Below are positions 24,023 through 31,784 of a stretch of 64,000 bases of DNA, piece after piece (the first letter of the stretch is position 1; each line of letters starts with the position of its first letter). Position numbers and translations under genes: made by a program. This stretch comes from Mesorhizobium sp. AR02 (GTDB lineage: Bacteria > Pseudomonadota > Alphaproteobacteria > Rhizobiales > Rhizobiaceae). The notes below the pieces were generated by a model. That model searched no databases. It was given only the letters and a program-made list of their open reading frames with translations, and was not told the origin of the DNA. The DNA is taken from positions 62,001 to 126,000 of the forward strand of contig NZ_CP080530.1 of the NCBI RefSeq assembly GCF_024746835.1, in the 5' to 3' direction.

Positions 24023-24634
24023 TCAACCCGCAGCCGGCACAGGCCGCACATCCCTGACTTCGCCGCGGCTTCCTACCAAGGCGATCTCAATGCCGGCCAA
24101 GGCGCAACGCGGCGCCAATCGTTCGGCCAGACGCAAGGTGCCTTCCGTGAAAGGGACGACGGCCACTTGCCGTCCTTGCGACGGTGTCGCCATCAACATA
24201 CCGACCGTCTCGCACAAACCCTTGTAGAGCCGAGACACCTGGCCCGAATGCCTCGTGTTGATGATCCCACCCTTGCATTCGGCGGAGATGACGTGGTTGC
24301 CGACCTCTGCGACCACATCACCCAACCCCGACTTCGGATTGACGGTGATCTCCTGGCCCGCGGAGTTCCGGTATGTGCCGCCATAGCTGGTGGTGCCGAC
24401 GCTGGAGATCTTGATAAAATCGCGTCGAAGCAGCCAGGCCGCGAAGTCGAATTGCTTGCCGTGCTCTCCATCGGGGTGAACACGGACGTGTTGGGTATCC
24501 TGCGTCCGCAACAGGTGCATGGCATAGGCGACCATGACCGCGCCTTCGTAGAGATGGTGTTCGTGCTCGCCGTTTGATTTTCCGATCCGGTTTGGCGGCG
24601 GCGAAAGCGCCGTAACGAGATCTTCGAAATCCAT
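24023..24634 (-). CDS. Candidate PD-(D/E)XK nuclease
   Basis: A 203-residue protein that I do not recognise by name. Residues 103-123 give a convincing PD-(D/E)XK core: GLGD with Asp106, a hydrophobic strand, then Glu119-Cys-Lys121 (SAECKGG), which matches the D...ExK metal site of restriction-like nucleases. Later segments (GQVSRLYKGLCETVGML) look like the helix and strand that follow in that fold. The start is supported by a GGAGG ribosome site 6 bp upstream. It lies on the same strand as the DUF6361 operon but separated by about 200 bp. It could be a stand-alone restriction nuclease or an accessory of that operon. Confidence 0.6.
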   Translation of the reverse strand: MDFEDLVTALSPPPNRIGKSNGEHEHHLYEGAVMVAYAMHLLRTQDTQHVRVHPDGEHGKQFDFAAWLLRRDFIKISSVGTTSYGGTYRNSAGQEITVNPKSGLGDVVAEVGNHVISAECKGGIINTRHSGQVSRLYKGLCETVGMLMATPSQGRQVAVVPFTEGTLRLAERLAPRCALAGIEIALVGSRGEVRDVRPVPAAG

Positions 24635-24946
24635 GACAATCCTCCCCCGCCGTTGGTGTAGCTGATGGGCCGAGAGTAATCGTCCTTCATCGCAGAATGG
24701 CTCAAGCTACTCGTAGCAGATTGAGCCCCTGTTCGTCCGCACCCTTTCTTCGCACAGAACATCCGAAACCTTGGGACCGCCAGGAGGGGAAAGCCTTCCC
24801 CTGCGCCCGAGCCTTGCGTCTCGGCCGACCCCTTCTACGGGAGGCCCCGCAACGCCCCTTTGAGACGAAGAGGACGGACCGGCTTTGCCGTGACGGGTTG
24901 AGGGCTGGAGAAGAGGTCTCCGGCGCCCGTCATGGAGATTGGTCCC
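24635..24946. other. Intergenic region between divergent genes
   Basis: No gene is visible. The sequence lies between the PD-(D/E)XK gene (minus strand) and the DUF932 remnant (plus strand) and should contain their divergent promoters. The segment around 24895-24930 (GGGCTGGAGAAGAGGTCTCC) is, from memory, typical of the leader in front of DUF932-type genes on rhizobial plasmids and islands. I do not see a clear terminator or operator. Confidence 0.4.
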
Positions 24947-25215
24947 ATGACCCAGGTTTCAGTTCTAGAGGCGCGCGGCGACACCAGCGGCGGCTACAAA
25001 GTGGATGTCGGTCGCGGCGAGCGAATCGGCCGCGTCTCTTCGGAATGGTTCTCGCTCCCGGCCGACGAGCGCTACCTGTCGCTGTCCGAACTGGCGCGGG
25101 CCGTCCGTGACCGCGCCGACCACAGCCGGACGCGCGTGCGTAGTGGAGAGCGCGCTCATCCATGTGGAGGCGAACCGCAGCGACTCGGAACGGCTGGCGT
25201 TGACCCTTCACCGCA
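24947..25215 (+). pseudogene. DUF932-family gene remnant, frameshifted and truncated
   Basis: The start (MTQVSVLEARG...) and the SSEWFSLPADERYLSLSELARAVRDRA segment match the N-terminus of DUF932/DUF945 proteins of rhizobial plasmids and ICEs. At 25134-25141 the tetranucleotide GCGT is tandemly duplicated; removing one copy restores the frame into VVESALIHVEANRSDSERLAL, which continues the family pattern. Similarity then stops, so only about the first 90 of ~270 or more residues remain. It is a dead copy by frameshift and by deletion. Confidence 0.65.
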
Positions 25216-25339
25216 TCCGCCGCGATCATCCCTCTCATCTCGTCGGCATCATATGGTGGCATCTAATCCCCCCGTTCCTCTATAGTCTACCAGCCTAATC
25301 GCCACCGGCGTTTTGATTCTCCAGAACGGCTCGCGCCGA

Positions 25340-25579
25340 TCAGCGGAGCAAAACCCCATCGATGTGGATGTTCCGTACAATCTTGACCCAGCCGGGGTTC
25401 ATACGAACACCGCTGCCGAGATGCGAACGTAGGAAATCCGCCACCTCATCCAAACTGGAGAGGTAGGCTGGATGCACGTTGGATCCGAAGTGATGGGAGG
25501 CAAAGTAGCCATCGGAACCGGGCTCAGCCCACGCGGTCACCATACCGCCAATGACACGTTCAATACGAGCTACAGGCAT
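25340..25579 (-). CDS. Small hypothetical protein
   Basis: A 79-residue frame starting at 25579, preceded by a GGTGGGGG ribosome site 4-6 bp upstream; a longer frame reaches 25612. It is acidic-to-neutral, has no membrane segment and no motif I recognise. It sits between the DUF932 remnant and scpB in what looks like ICE backbone. The good ribosome site and protein-like composition support it as a real gene. Confidence 0.4.
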   Translation of the reverse strand: MPVARIERVIGGMVTAWAEPGSDGYFASHHFGSNVHPAYLSSLDEVADFLRSHLGSGVRMNPGWVKIVRNIHIDGVLLR

Positions 25580-25724
25580 ATTTCCCCCACCATTTTCTAG
25601 GAAACGCCCCACGCCCGACAGCGTCTCCTCACGTCATCTCGCGAACCCCGAGTCGGAGGTCACGTTGAGGACGCCGCGAACTGCGGCCACCGGCCAGGCA
25701 GCGTGCTATTCATCAGTGGCGACG

Positions 25725-26417
25725 CTACGCATGCTCTTCCTCGTCGTTGGATAATCCTGGCATGATATCACCTGCGAGTAGCTTCTCCTTGCTGAGCAGA
25801 CCAGCGTCCTCGAGCGCCTCGAAATCCGGGAGGTCGCGCAGCGTGTCGAGCCCGAACTCCAGCAGGAATTCTTTTGTCGTAACGTAGGTGTAGGGCGCGC
25901 CCGGTGTTGGGCTGCGCGGGCCCGAAGCGATCAGCTTCGCGCCGCGAAGATGGCCGATCAGGTCGCGCGAAATCTCCTTGCCGAAGAACGACGACAGTTC
26001 TCCGCGGGTGATCGGTTGGAAGTAGCCGATGCACATCAGCACGAGCACCTCTGACTGCGTCAGCTCTGCCGCGCGCTCGTTACCGCCGACCGCGGCGCGG
26101 ATGGCATCGGCATAGGCCGGCCGAGTCAGGTGCTTCCAGCCACCGGCAACGGCGACCACGTCGTAAGGGCGGCTACGCAGCTCCTCGCGAATGTCATCGA
26201 TCAAAAGGTCAACGCTGCAGCTTTTCCCGACGATCCGCGCCAGTGTCTCGCGGCCGAGCGGCTCGCTGGCGGCAAAAATCGTCGCCTCGACGCGATGCAT
26301 CCATTCGCGCCAACGCACCTCCGGCGGCAGGTGATCCAACTCCCGGTCAAACAGCTGGTCAGCTGATCGACGGTCATCTGGCCTATCCTTTCCTCGTCTG
26401 CGCGCCGCTTCCACCAT
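25725..26417 (-). CDS. scpB: SMC-Scp complex subunit ScpB homologue
   Basis: A 230-residue protein. Residues about 40-200 show the ScpB pattern of two winged helices: an ATIFAASEPL segment, then AELTQSEVLVLMCIGYFQPITRGELSSFFGKEISRDLIGHLR and a TPGAPYTYVTTKEFLLEFGL segment. Chromosomal ScpB normally sits next to scpA; here no scpA is present and the neighbour is a DUF1403 gene 5 bp upstream. This scpB-DUF1403 pair is common on rhizobial symbiosis islands and plasmids as far as I recall. It may serve partition or regulation of the mobile element rather than the chromosome. Family call is firm, role is inferred. Confidence 0.8.
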   Translation of the reverse strand: MVEAARRRGKDRPDDRRSADQLFDRELDHLPPEVRWREWMHRVEATIFAASEPLGRETLARIVGKSCSVDLLIDDIREELRSRPYDVVAVAGGWKHLTRPAYADAIRAAVGGNERAAELTQSEVLVLMCIGYFQPITRGELSSFFGKEISRDLIGHLRGAKLIASGPRSPTPGAPYTYVTTKEFLLEFGLDTLRDLPDFEALEDAGLLSKEKLLAGDIMPGLSNDEEEHA

Positions 26418-26422
26418 CGCGC

Positions 26423-27415
26423 TCAGAGCCCGTACATCCGGAACGTGGTGCGGCCGGAAAGCTCGCGGACGGCGCGGAGCTCGACCAGCCGGTCGAACAG
26501 GCGGCGCAGCCCGCGATCGCTCATGCCGGCGATGTTTTCCGAGGCAGCGATCGCGTCGTCGGACAGGAGCTTGTCGACAACAGCGTCCGACGCCTTGGCC
26601 CTGAGTTTCGGGGCAACAGCAAGCAGCCGGTCCGCGCGGCGCTCAAGCTCGGCGGAAAGATCAATGGCGCGCAGGGCAGCGCGCGCCTGCGCGGCAAGCA
26701 GACCTTTGGCACGCTCAGGATCTGTCGCAATGCTTGTCGCGACAGAGCTGGCTACCGATCGACGCGGGCGGGCGCTTGGGCCCAAGGCTGCCTCGGCGCC
26801 GAGCAGCGGCACGCGCGGGCCCAACCCAAGGGCGCGCCCCAAGCCGTGGCGTTCGGCGGTCATGAACGCGCCGGTCAGCATGCCGACCATTCCGATGCCG
26901 GCGGAAAGCTGTCGGAGATCGTCCGCCAGGTCGCGGACCGCCTCGTCGTCGCGGCGGAGACCGAGGTCATCCAGCACCGCGCCGATGCTGGCCTCGGTCA
27001 GCAGATTCTCGGCAGGCGTGCTGGCCAGCCGGCGCCAAGCCAACAGCATCGATCCGGCGGGACCGACGGACAAAAAATCGCCCGGGCGTGTAAGCAGCAC
27101 GGCGTCGCGCAGCGCGCTTTCGTCCTCGACGCGGCCGGCCTGCTTCGCCGTTGCCGCGGCCGCCGAAAGCGCCAGGCGCTGCCGCCAGGCGCCGGACCAC
27201 CGCTCCTGCCGGCGGACCACCCCATCGAGCGCGCCGATGGCGGCGCCAGCCGTGATTGCAATGTCCTCAAGGTCTTTTCCCGCAAGCTCTTTCATGTCTG
27301 CAACGGCACGGCGCAGCCAACCCGGCACCGCCGTCATCGGCGCGGCCGCCGCAACCCCGGGAAGGGTGCCGTGGTGGCGCGGCGAAGATTTGGGACGCAG
27401 AATCATCGCAACCAC
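26423..27415 (-). CDS. DUF1403-family protein
   Basis: A 330-residue, alanine- and leucine-rich helical protein matching DUF1403 in its N-terminal region (PGWLRRAVADMKELAGKD...) and in the WRQRLALSAAAATAKQAGR and EDESALRDAVLLTRPGD segments. The function is unknown. It is the first gene of a two-gene operon with scpB. A Met four codons later (27406) could also be the start. The AT-rich stretch at 27480-27560 is the likely promoter region. Confidence 0.72.
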   Translation of the reverse strand: MVAMILRPKSSPRHHGTLPGVAAAAPMTAVPGWLRRAVADMKELAGKDLEDIAITAGAAIGALDGVVRRQERWSGAWRQRLALSAAAATAKQAGRVEDESALRDAVLLTRPGDFLSVGPAGSMLLAWRRLASTPAENLLTEASIGAVLDDLGLRRDDEAVRDLADDLRQLSAGIGMVGMLTGAFMTAERHGLGRALGLGPRVPLLGAEAALGPSARPRRSVASSVATSIATDPERAKGLLAAQARAALRAIDLSAELERRADRLLAVAPKLRAKASDAVVDKLLSDDAIAASENIAGMSDRGLRRLFDRLVELRAVRELSGRTTFRMYGL

Positions 27416-27794
27416 GATGAATCATGGCGGCGCTTTTGGCAACAGAAATTGACAGAAAGCGCTGCACCTGTCATGCCATCAAGACGAATGATAATCTTGT
27501 ACTATAAATCGTTCTGCTGGTTTCGATTATTGACTTATTATAACCTATATTACACCAGACGTGTCGTAACGTCTGTGATCGTGTCCCAGGGAGTGGTGTA
27601 GCTGACGGCTTGGTCGCCGCGCTCTCCGGCATGGGGCCGGGATGATCAGCGTGCCACGGCTGGCAGGCTGATGAGAGGATCATCGCTCATTTGGCTGATG
27701 GTTTCCAGATGGGGTGGATGCCAGCCTTCCCCGGCGGCATCGCGATGTGCCAAGTTTGTGGTGTTAGAGCCACGCAAAGGAGAGGCAGGCATCC
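27416..27794. other. AT-rich intergenic region and IS110 left flank
   Basis: The first part, notably 27485-27560, is much more AT-rich than its surroundings and lies just upstream of the DUF1403 start, so it probably holds that operon's promoter. From about 27600 the GC content rises and the sequence probably belongs to the left flank of the IS110-family element. I could not define terminal repeats of that element. Confidence 0.35.
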
Positions 27795-28048
27795 ATGGAA
27801 AAGGTTACCATCATTGGGTCGATCTGGCAAAGAACGTGTTTCAGCTGCATGGCGCGGCGGCTGACGGATCAGTCGTGTTCCGCAAAAAACTGTCGCGCCT
27901 GCAGTTTTGTAAGTTCATGGCGGGTCAGCCAACATGTGTAGTGGCGATGGAGGCGTGCGCCGGTTCCCATTATTGGGCTCGCGAGATGGTCCGGCTTGGC
28001 CATCAGCCGAAGCTGATTGCACCTCGGTATGTCAAGGCGTTCGTGAAG
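27795..28048 (+). pseudogene. IS110-family transposase, 5' part (interrupted, frameshifted)
   Basis: The ATG at 27795 opens the IS110 start, but one base is missing in the Gly-Val codons near 27827, so the frame shifts before the catalytic VDLAKNVFQ segment (the DEDD-type first Asp). The coding sense then continues (VVAMEACAGSHYWAREM...PRYVKAFVK) until 28048, where homology breaks off in the middle of the codons for FVK-RQKND. The rest of the gene resumes at 34516. It therefore marks the left side of a ~6.5-kb insertion. Confidence 0.85.
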
Positions 28049-28075
28049 ATATGCTCACCTGACCATATTGCAGAG

Positions 28076-28154
28076 CGTTTTTAGCTTGGCGTCGCGACTG
28101 AAAGGCGGGTGGCAGGAGCGCACTGCGGTGGATCGCGGCGGTTAGCTAAAAACG
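28076..28154. repeat. 11-bp inverted repeat at the IS91 left end
   Basis: CGTTTTTAGCT at 28076-28086 is repeated in inverse at 28144-28154, enclosing a ~57-bp GC-rich segment. It lies immediately outside the putative left terminus of the IS91-family element, downstream of its transposase gene, where oriIS is expected. It may be part of oriIS or the scar of an earlier insertion. Confidence 0.5.
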
Positions 28155-28430
28155 TGTTGGACTAAGCCGCCGGCACCGGTGGTCCGCTATGGGCGTTCAA
28201 TGAAGCGCCACCGATGAAAGGAGACCGTGTGTGCCACGCGGGCGGGCGATTGCAGGTGTCGGATGCGCCGAAAGCGGCACGGATATCGGTTCCGGCATGT
28301 GAGATCGGCGCCGCGCCCTGCCTGGGAGAGGTTGCCGGTGATGACGGCGCACACTTTTGCGGGACCGGCTCAGTTTGGCTTCCGAGCGGGCCGGCGCTAT
28401 GCTGATGACAAGGAAGGCGACGCCCCTGCT

Positions 28431-29630
28431 TCATGATGTGTCCTGGTATGGCGGGCGTCCGGTGACGCCGTCGAATGTTTCGATGATGATCATCTGCCCG
28501 CGATGGCACGCCGGGCATTGCCTGAGGGAATGCCCGGTGAGGGCCTCGTAGCGGTCGCGATAGTCCTTTGCGGATCGGCTGTCCGACGGCTCGGGAACCG
28601 GCATGCCGAGCAGGTCCCGACAGCGGGCGAGCTTTTGCGCGCGATAGCGATTGCCGAGGAAGCCGTAGTAGCGGATGCGATGAAAGCCCTCGGGCAGGAC
28701 GTGTAGCAGGAAGCGGCGAATGAACTCGTCAGACGCGACGGTCATGACCTTCTGCCGACTGCCGTGCCGATAGTCCTTCCAGCGGAAGGCGACTTTGCCG
28801 TCCTCGATGGCGACGAGGCGATTGTTGGAAATGGCGACGCGGTGGGTATAGCGGCCGACGTAGTCGAGGACCTGTTCGGATCCGGCGAATGGCGGCTTGG
28901 CATAGATGACCCACTCGGCCTTTCGTAGCGGCGCCAGATAGCCCCGGAAGGCATCGCGCTCGCTCAACGCCTGCAAGTCAGAGAAGAACTTCAACAGGCC
29001 GGCGTCGAAGGCTTTCTCCAGGTGCTCCAGAAACAATCGTCGAAACAGGCGTGAGAGCACGCGGACCGGCAGGAAAAAGCCGGGCTTGCATGCGACCCAT
29101 CGATCGCCGTCGGCAGAAAGGCCGCCGCCTGGGACGACGCAATGCAGATGCGGATGATGGAGCAGGTTTTGGCCCCAGGTGTGCAACACGGCGAAGAAGC
29201 CGATCTCGGCGCCCAGGTGCTTGGGATCGGCGGCGATGATGCGCAGGGTCTCGGCGGTGGCGCGGAAGAGCAGGCCGTAGACGAGTGCCTTGTTCTGATA
29301 GGCAATGGCGGCAATGGGCTCCGGCAGCGTGAAGACGACGTGAAAGTATTGGGTGTCGAGAAGCTCGGCGCGACGATCCTCCAGCCATTGTGCGCGGGCC
29401 AGCGATTGGCAGCGAGGGCAATGCCTGTCGCGGCAGCTGTTGAACGCGATGCGCCGGTGGCCGCATTGATCGCATGCTTCGACGTGCCCACCGAGTGCGG
29501 CGGTCCGGCACAATTCGATCGCCGTCATGACGCGGCGCTGGGCCGTCGACAGCGACGCATCATGCTGTGCGCGATAGGCTTCGCCGTAGCAGCGGAAGAT
29601 ATCCGCCACTTCCGGCCCCGAGCGAGCCAT
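28431..29630 (-). CDS. IS91-family transposase (HUH, Y2-type)
   Basis: A full-length 399-residue IS91-type transposase. It has an N-terminal zinc-binding domain (CDQCGHRR...CRDRHCPRCQ), the HUH metal-binding motif HHPHLHCVV, and a YVGRYTHRVAISNNR segment holding the catalytic tyrosine region. The frame is intact, so the element may still be active. It transposes by a rolling-circle mechanism, nicking at oriIS downstream of the gene. The accessory recombinase gene ends 9 bp upstream. Confidence 0.92.
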   Translation of the reverse strand: MARSGPEVADIFRCYGEAYRAQHDASLSTAQRRVMTAIELCRTAALGGHVEACDQCGHRRIAFNSCRDRHCPRCQSLARAQWLEDRRAELLDTQYFHVVFTLPEPIAAIAYQNKALVYGLLFRATAETLRIIAADPKHLGAEIGFFAVLHTWGQNLLHHPHLHCVVPGGGLSADGDRWVACKPGFFLPVRVLSRLFRRLFLEHLEKAFDAGLLKFFSDLQALSERDAFRGYLAPLRKAEWVIYAKPPFAGSEQVLDYVGRYTHRVAISNNRLVAIEDGKVAFRWKDYRHGSRQKVMTVASDEFIRRFLLHVLPEGFHRIRYYGFLGNRYRAQKLARCRDLLGMPVPEPSDSRSAKDYRDRYEALTGHSLRQCPACHRGQMIIIETFDGVTGRPPYQDTS

Positions 29631-29639
29631 TGCCGCCGC

Positions 29640-30521
29640 TCAGAAGTATTGCGGCTTGGCGGGCGGCGGCACGGTGGGCGCCGGACGCGGCAAGAGCTCG
29701 AAGGGGCTCGATGTGGCGCAGACTTTGTTGGTGGCGATCCGCAGGTAATGGGCGGTGGTCGCGAGGCTGCGGTGACCGAGCAGCAGTTGAATGGTGCGCA
29801 CGTCGGCACCGGCCTCCAGCAGATGGACGGCGAAGGCGTGTCTCAAACTGTGTGGCGTGACCGGTTTGGACAATCCGGAGAGGTCCTGCGCTTTCGCGCA
29901 GGCTTGTCCCACCGCACTCCTGGTGATCGGCTGGTCGGCACGATCGCCGGGGAAGAGCCATTCCTTCGGTCGCCGCATCTTCCAGTAATCGCGCAGAATC
30001 TCCAGCAGCTTGGGCGACAGCATCACATAGCGGTCCTTCTGACCTTTGCCCTGCTCGATGCGGATGACCATTCTCTGGCTGTCGATGTTCGTGGGCTTCA
30101 GCTGCACCGCTTCCGAGATGCGCAAGCCGGCCGCGTAGCACGTGGTCAGGATGGCGTGATGTCTTACACTGAGGACGCAACCGAGGAACCGCTGAACTTC
30201 CTCTGGACTGAGGACGATCGGCAGCTTCTGCGGCTTCTTGGGAAGCGGCAGGACCTCTTCAGGCGCCCAGTCCCGATCGAGCGTCACAGTGTAGAGAAAG
30301 CGCAGCGCCGCAATGGCGGTGTGGATCGAGCCGGGCGCCAGCTTCTTCTCGTTGACCAGATAGACCTGATAGGTCCGAATGTCCTCGCGCCCGAGCAAGT
30401 CCGGCGACTTACCGAAGTGGCGAGCGAACAGCGACACCTGTTGCAGATACGACAGCTGGGTGTTGAGCGCGAAGTTGCGCACCTGCATGTCCTCGCTCAT
30501 GCGCTGGCGAAGTTGGGTCAT
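29640..30521 (-). CDS. Tyrosine recombinase accessory to IS91
   Basis: A 293-residue integrase starting at 30521 behind a GGAGGAG ribosome site. The catalytic signature is complete: Arg in GLRISEA, HSLRHAFAVHL, LLGHRSLATTAHYL with the nucleophilic Tyr. Such genes regularly precede the transposase in IS91-family elements of alpha-proteobacteria. It is not one of the RIT trio, being on the other side of the RIT terminal repeat. Confidence 0.88.
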   Translation of the reverse strand: MTQLRQRMSEDMQVRNFALNTQLSYLQQVSLFARHFGKSPDLLGREDIRTYQVYLVNEKKLAPGSIHTAIAALRFLYTVTLDRDWAPEEVLPLPKKPQKLPIVLSPEEVQRFLGCVLSVRHHAILTTCYAAGLRISEAVQLKPTNIDSQRMVIRIEQGKGQKDRYVMLSPKLLEILRDYWKMRRPKEWLFPGDRADQPITRSAVGQACAKAQDLSGLSKPVTPHSLRHAFAVHLLEAGADVRTIQLLLGHRSLATTAHYLRIATNKVCATSSPFELLPRPAPTVPPPAKPQYF

Positions 30522-30659
30522 GACAAACTCCTCCTTTGTCTGATGGAATGGGCTGCAAGCAGCCACTCCATGCTGACAAAGCGAGAGCTTCTTGTGGACT
30601 CATGACCAGCGCGACAGACGACGCGATCAACACCACGCCGGCGGCCCACACCTTCCTTG

Positions 30660-30681
30660 CCGCTCCGCGATCGCGGAGCGG
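30660..30681. repeat. 22-nt perfect palindrome near the IS91 terminus
   Basis: The sequence around CGCTCCGCGA/TCGCGGAGCG is a perfect palindrome with an added C/G pair at the ends. It is placed about 10 bp inside the right terminus, upstream of both IS genes. It is likely the terIS hairpin that ends rolling-circle transfer, although a transcription terminator for incoming transcripts is also possible. Confidence 0.6.
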
Positions 30682-30691
30682 GTTAGTCCAA

Positions 30692-30733
30692 CTTGACTAA
30701 TCGTGAGGTCGCAGGAATGTGAAGGAACGCGTG
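30692..30733. repeat. RIT left terminal inverted repeat
   Basis: A 42-bp repeat beginning CTTGACTAATCG. It matches the reverse complement of 34474-34515 at 41 of 42 positions (difference at 30704). A second, inner inverted pair exists: 30771-30783 (CTTCGCATTATTT) against 34425-34437. Confidence 0.9.
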
Positions 30734-30782
30734 CAGATTGGCTTATTTGTAACGTTTTCCGCTCACATTCCTTCGCATTATT

Positions 30783-31784
30783 TCAGGGGCTGTCGAGCCA
30801 GGCGAGCAAGCTCGCTTCCCGTTTCCATGATGGCGGATGAGTTGCCGTTGCCGGAACGCCGACCTGTTCCAGGGCCCTTCGCTTCGTTTCCAGATTGGCC
30901 TTCGCGTAGTGGTTAGTGGTGTCGAGGCTCACGTGGCCAAGCCAGCTGCGGATGACCGTGATGTCGACGCCCGCCGAGACAAGGTGCACAGCGGTGGCGT
31001 GACGGAAGCTGTGTGGCGTCACATGCTTGGCTCGCAGTGATGGCACAGTTTCGGCTGCCGCTTTAACATAAGCCACAAGCTTGAACTGGACGCCCGAGGC
31101 GCTGAGCGGCTCGCCGTAGCGATTAACGAACATCCGCTCGTTTGGCGCTCGCGGCTGCCGCTCCAGCAGCTTTTTCAGCAGCAGCGCGGTTTCTGGCCAG
31201 AGTGGGCAGATGCGCTCCTTACGGCCCTTGCCAAGGAGCCGCACGCAACCCGGGCTGTCGAACCGGATGGCCTCGGGACACAGATCGAGCGCTTCCTGTA
31301 TTCGTGCCCCGCTGTTGTAGAGGAACGACAGCAGCGCGTGATCGCGCATGCCTTCAAGGGTCGAGCGGCCTGGCTGGGCAAGGATCGCCGTCACTTCCGC
31401 CGGATCCAGATAACAGGGTTCCGATACCGGCGCCCGCTTGCTGGGGATGTGGAGGATTTCCACGCACTGGGCGATCGATGCAGGATCCCTGGTCGCCACG
31501 AAGTTGAAGAAGCTGCGGATCGCGGCAAGCCGACAGTTCGAGCCGATCGTACAGCCGCGTTCTTGTTCGGCGTGCCTCAGGAACGCAGCAACTTCGCTGG
31601 CGGTCAGATCGACCAGCGTGATCATCGCAACCGTCTTTTTCGCGCGCTGTGCGACGAACCGCAGGAACAGCCGCCAGGTGTCGCGGTAGGATCGGACCGT
31701 GTGGACGGATGCGTTACGCTGCTCAACAAGCCATTCATAGAAGAACGCGCGCATCAGGTTCGGGAACGGGTTGGCCTTGCTCAT
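30783..31784 (-). CDS. RIT recombinase, third gene
   Basis: About 333 residues from the Met at 31784, whose ATG overlaps the stop of the middle gene by 4 bp; the frame is open to 31814. The tyrosine recombinase signature is SGARIQEAL, HSFRHATAVHL and WLGHVSLDTTNHY. It is the last gene of the trio and ends at the inner inverted repeat near the left terminus. It acts on element ends together with its two partners, by analogy with other RIT elements. Confidence 0.88.
   Translation of the reverse strand: MSKANPFPNLMRAFFYEWLVEQRNASVHTVRSYRDTWRLFLRFVAQRAKKTVAMITLVDLTASEVAAFLRHAEQERGCTIGSNCRLAAIRSFFNFVATRDPASIAQCVEILHIPSKRAPVSEPCYLDPAEVTAILAQPGRSTLEGMRDHALLSFLYNSGARIQEALDLCPEAIRFDSPGCVRLLGKGRKERICPLWPETALLLKKLLERQPRAPNERMFVNRYGEPLSASGVQFKLVAYVKAAAETVPSLRAKHVTPHSFRHATAVHLVSAGVDITVIRSWLGHVSLDTTNHYAKANLETKRRALEQVGVPATATHPPSWKREASLLAWLDSP

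Larger units (their letters stand above)
28157..30691 (-). mobile_element. IS91-family element with accessory recombinase
   Basis: The element contains a transposase gene and an upstream tyrosine recombinase gene, as in many IS91 relatives. Its ends are set by the inverse pair TTGGACTAAGCC (28157-28168) and GGTTAGTCCAA (30681-30691). The right end abuts CTTG, one of the target tetranucleotides reported for IS91-type rolling-circle transposition, and that CTTG is the first bases of the RIT terminal repeat. About 260 bp between the left end and the transposase stop carry no gene. Boundaries are inferred from the repeats. Confidence 0.65.

Noticed and set aside
29142..30605. Plus-strand frame of 487 codons across the IS91 genes
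   Set aside because: Shadow of transposase and recombinase genes whose catalytic motifs are on the minus strand.
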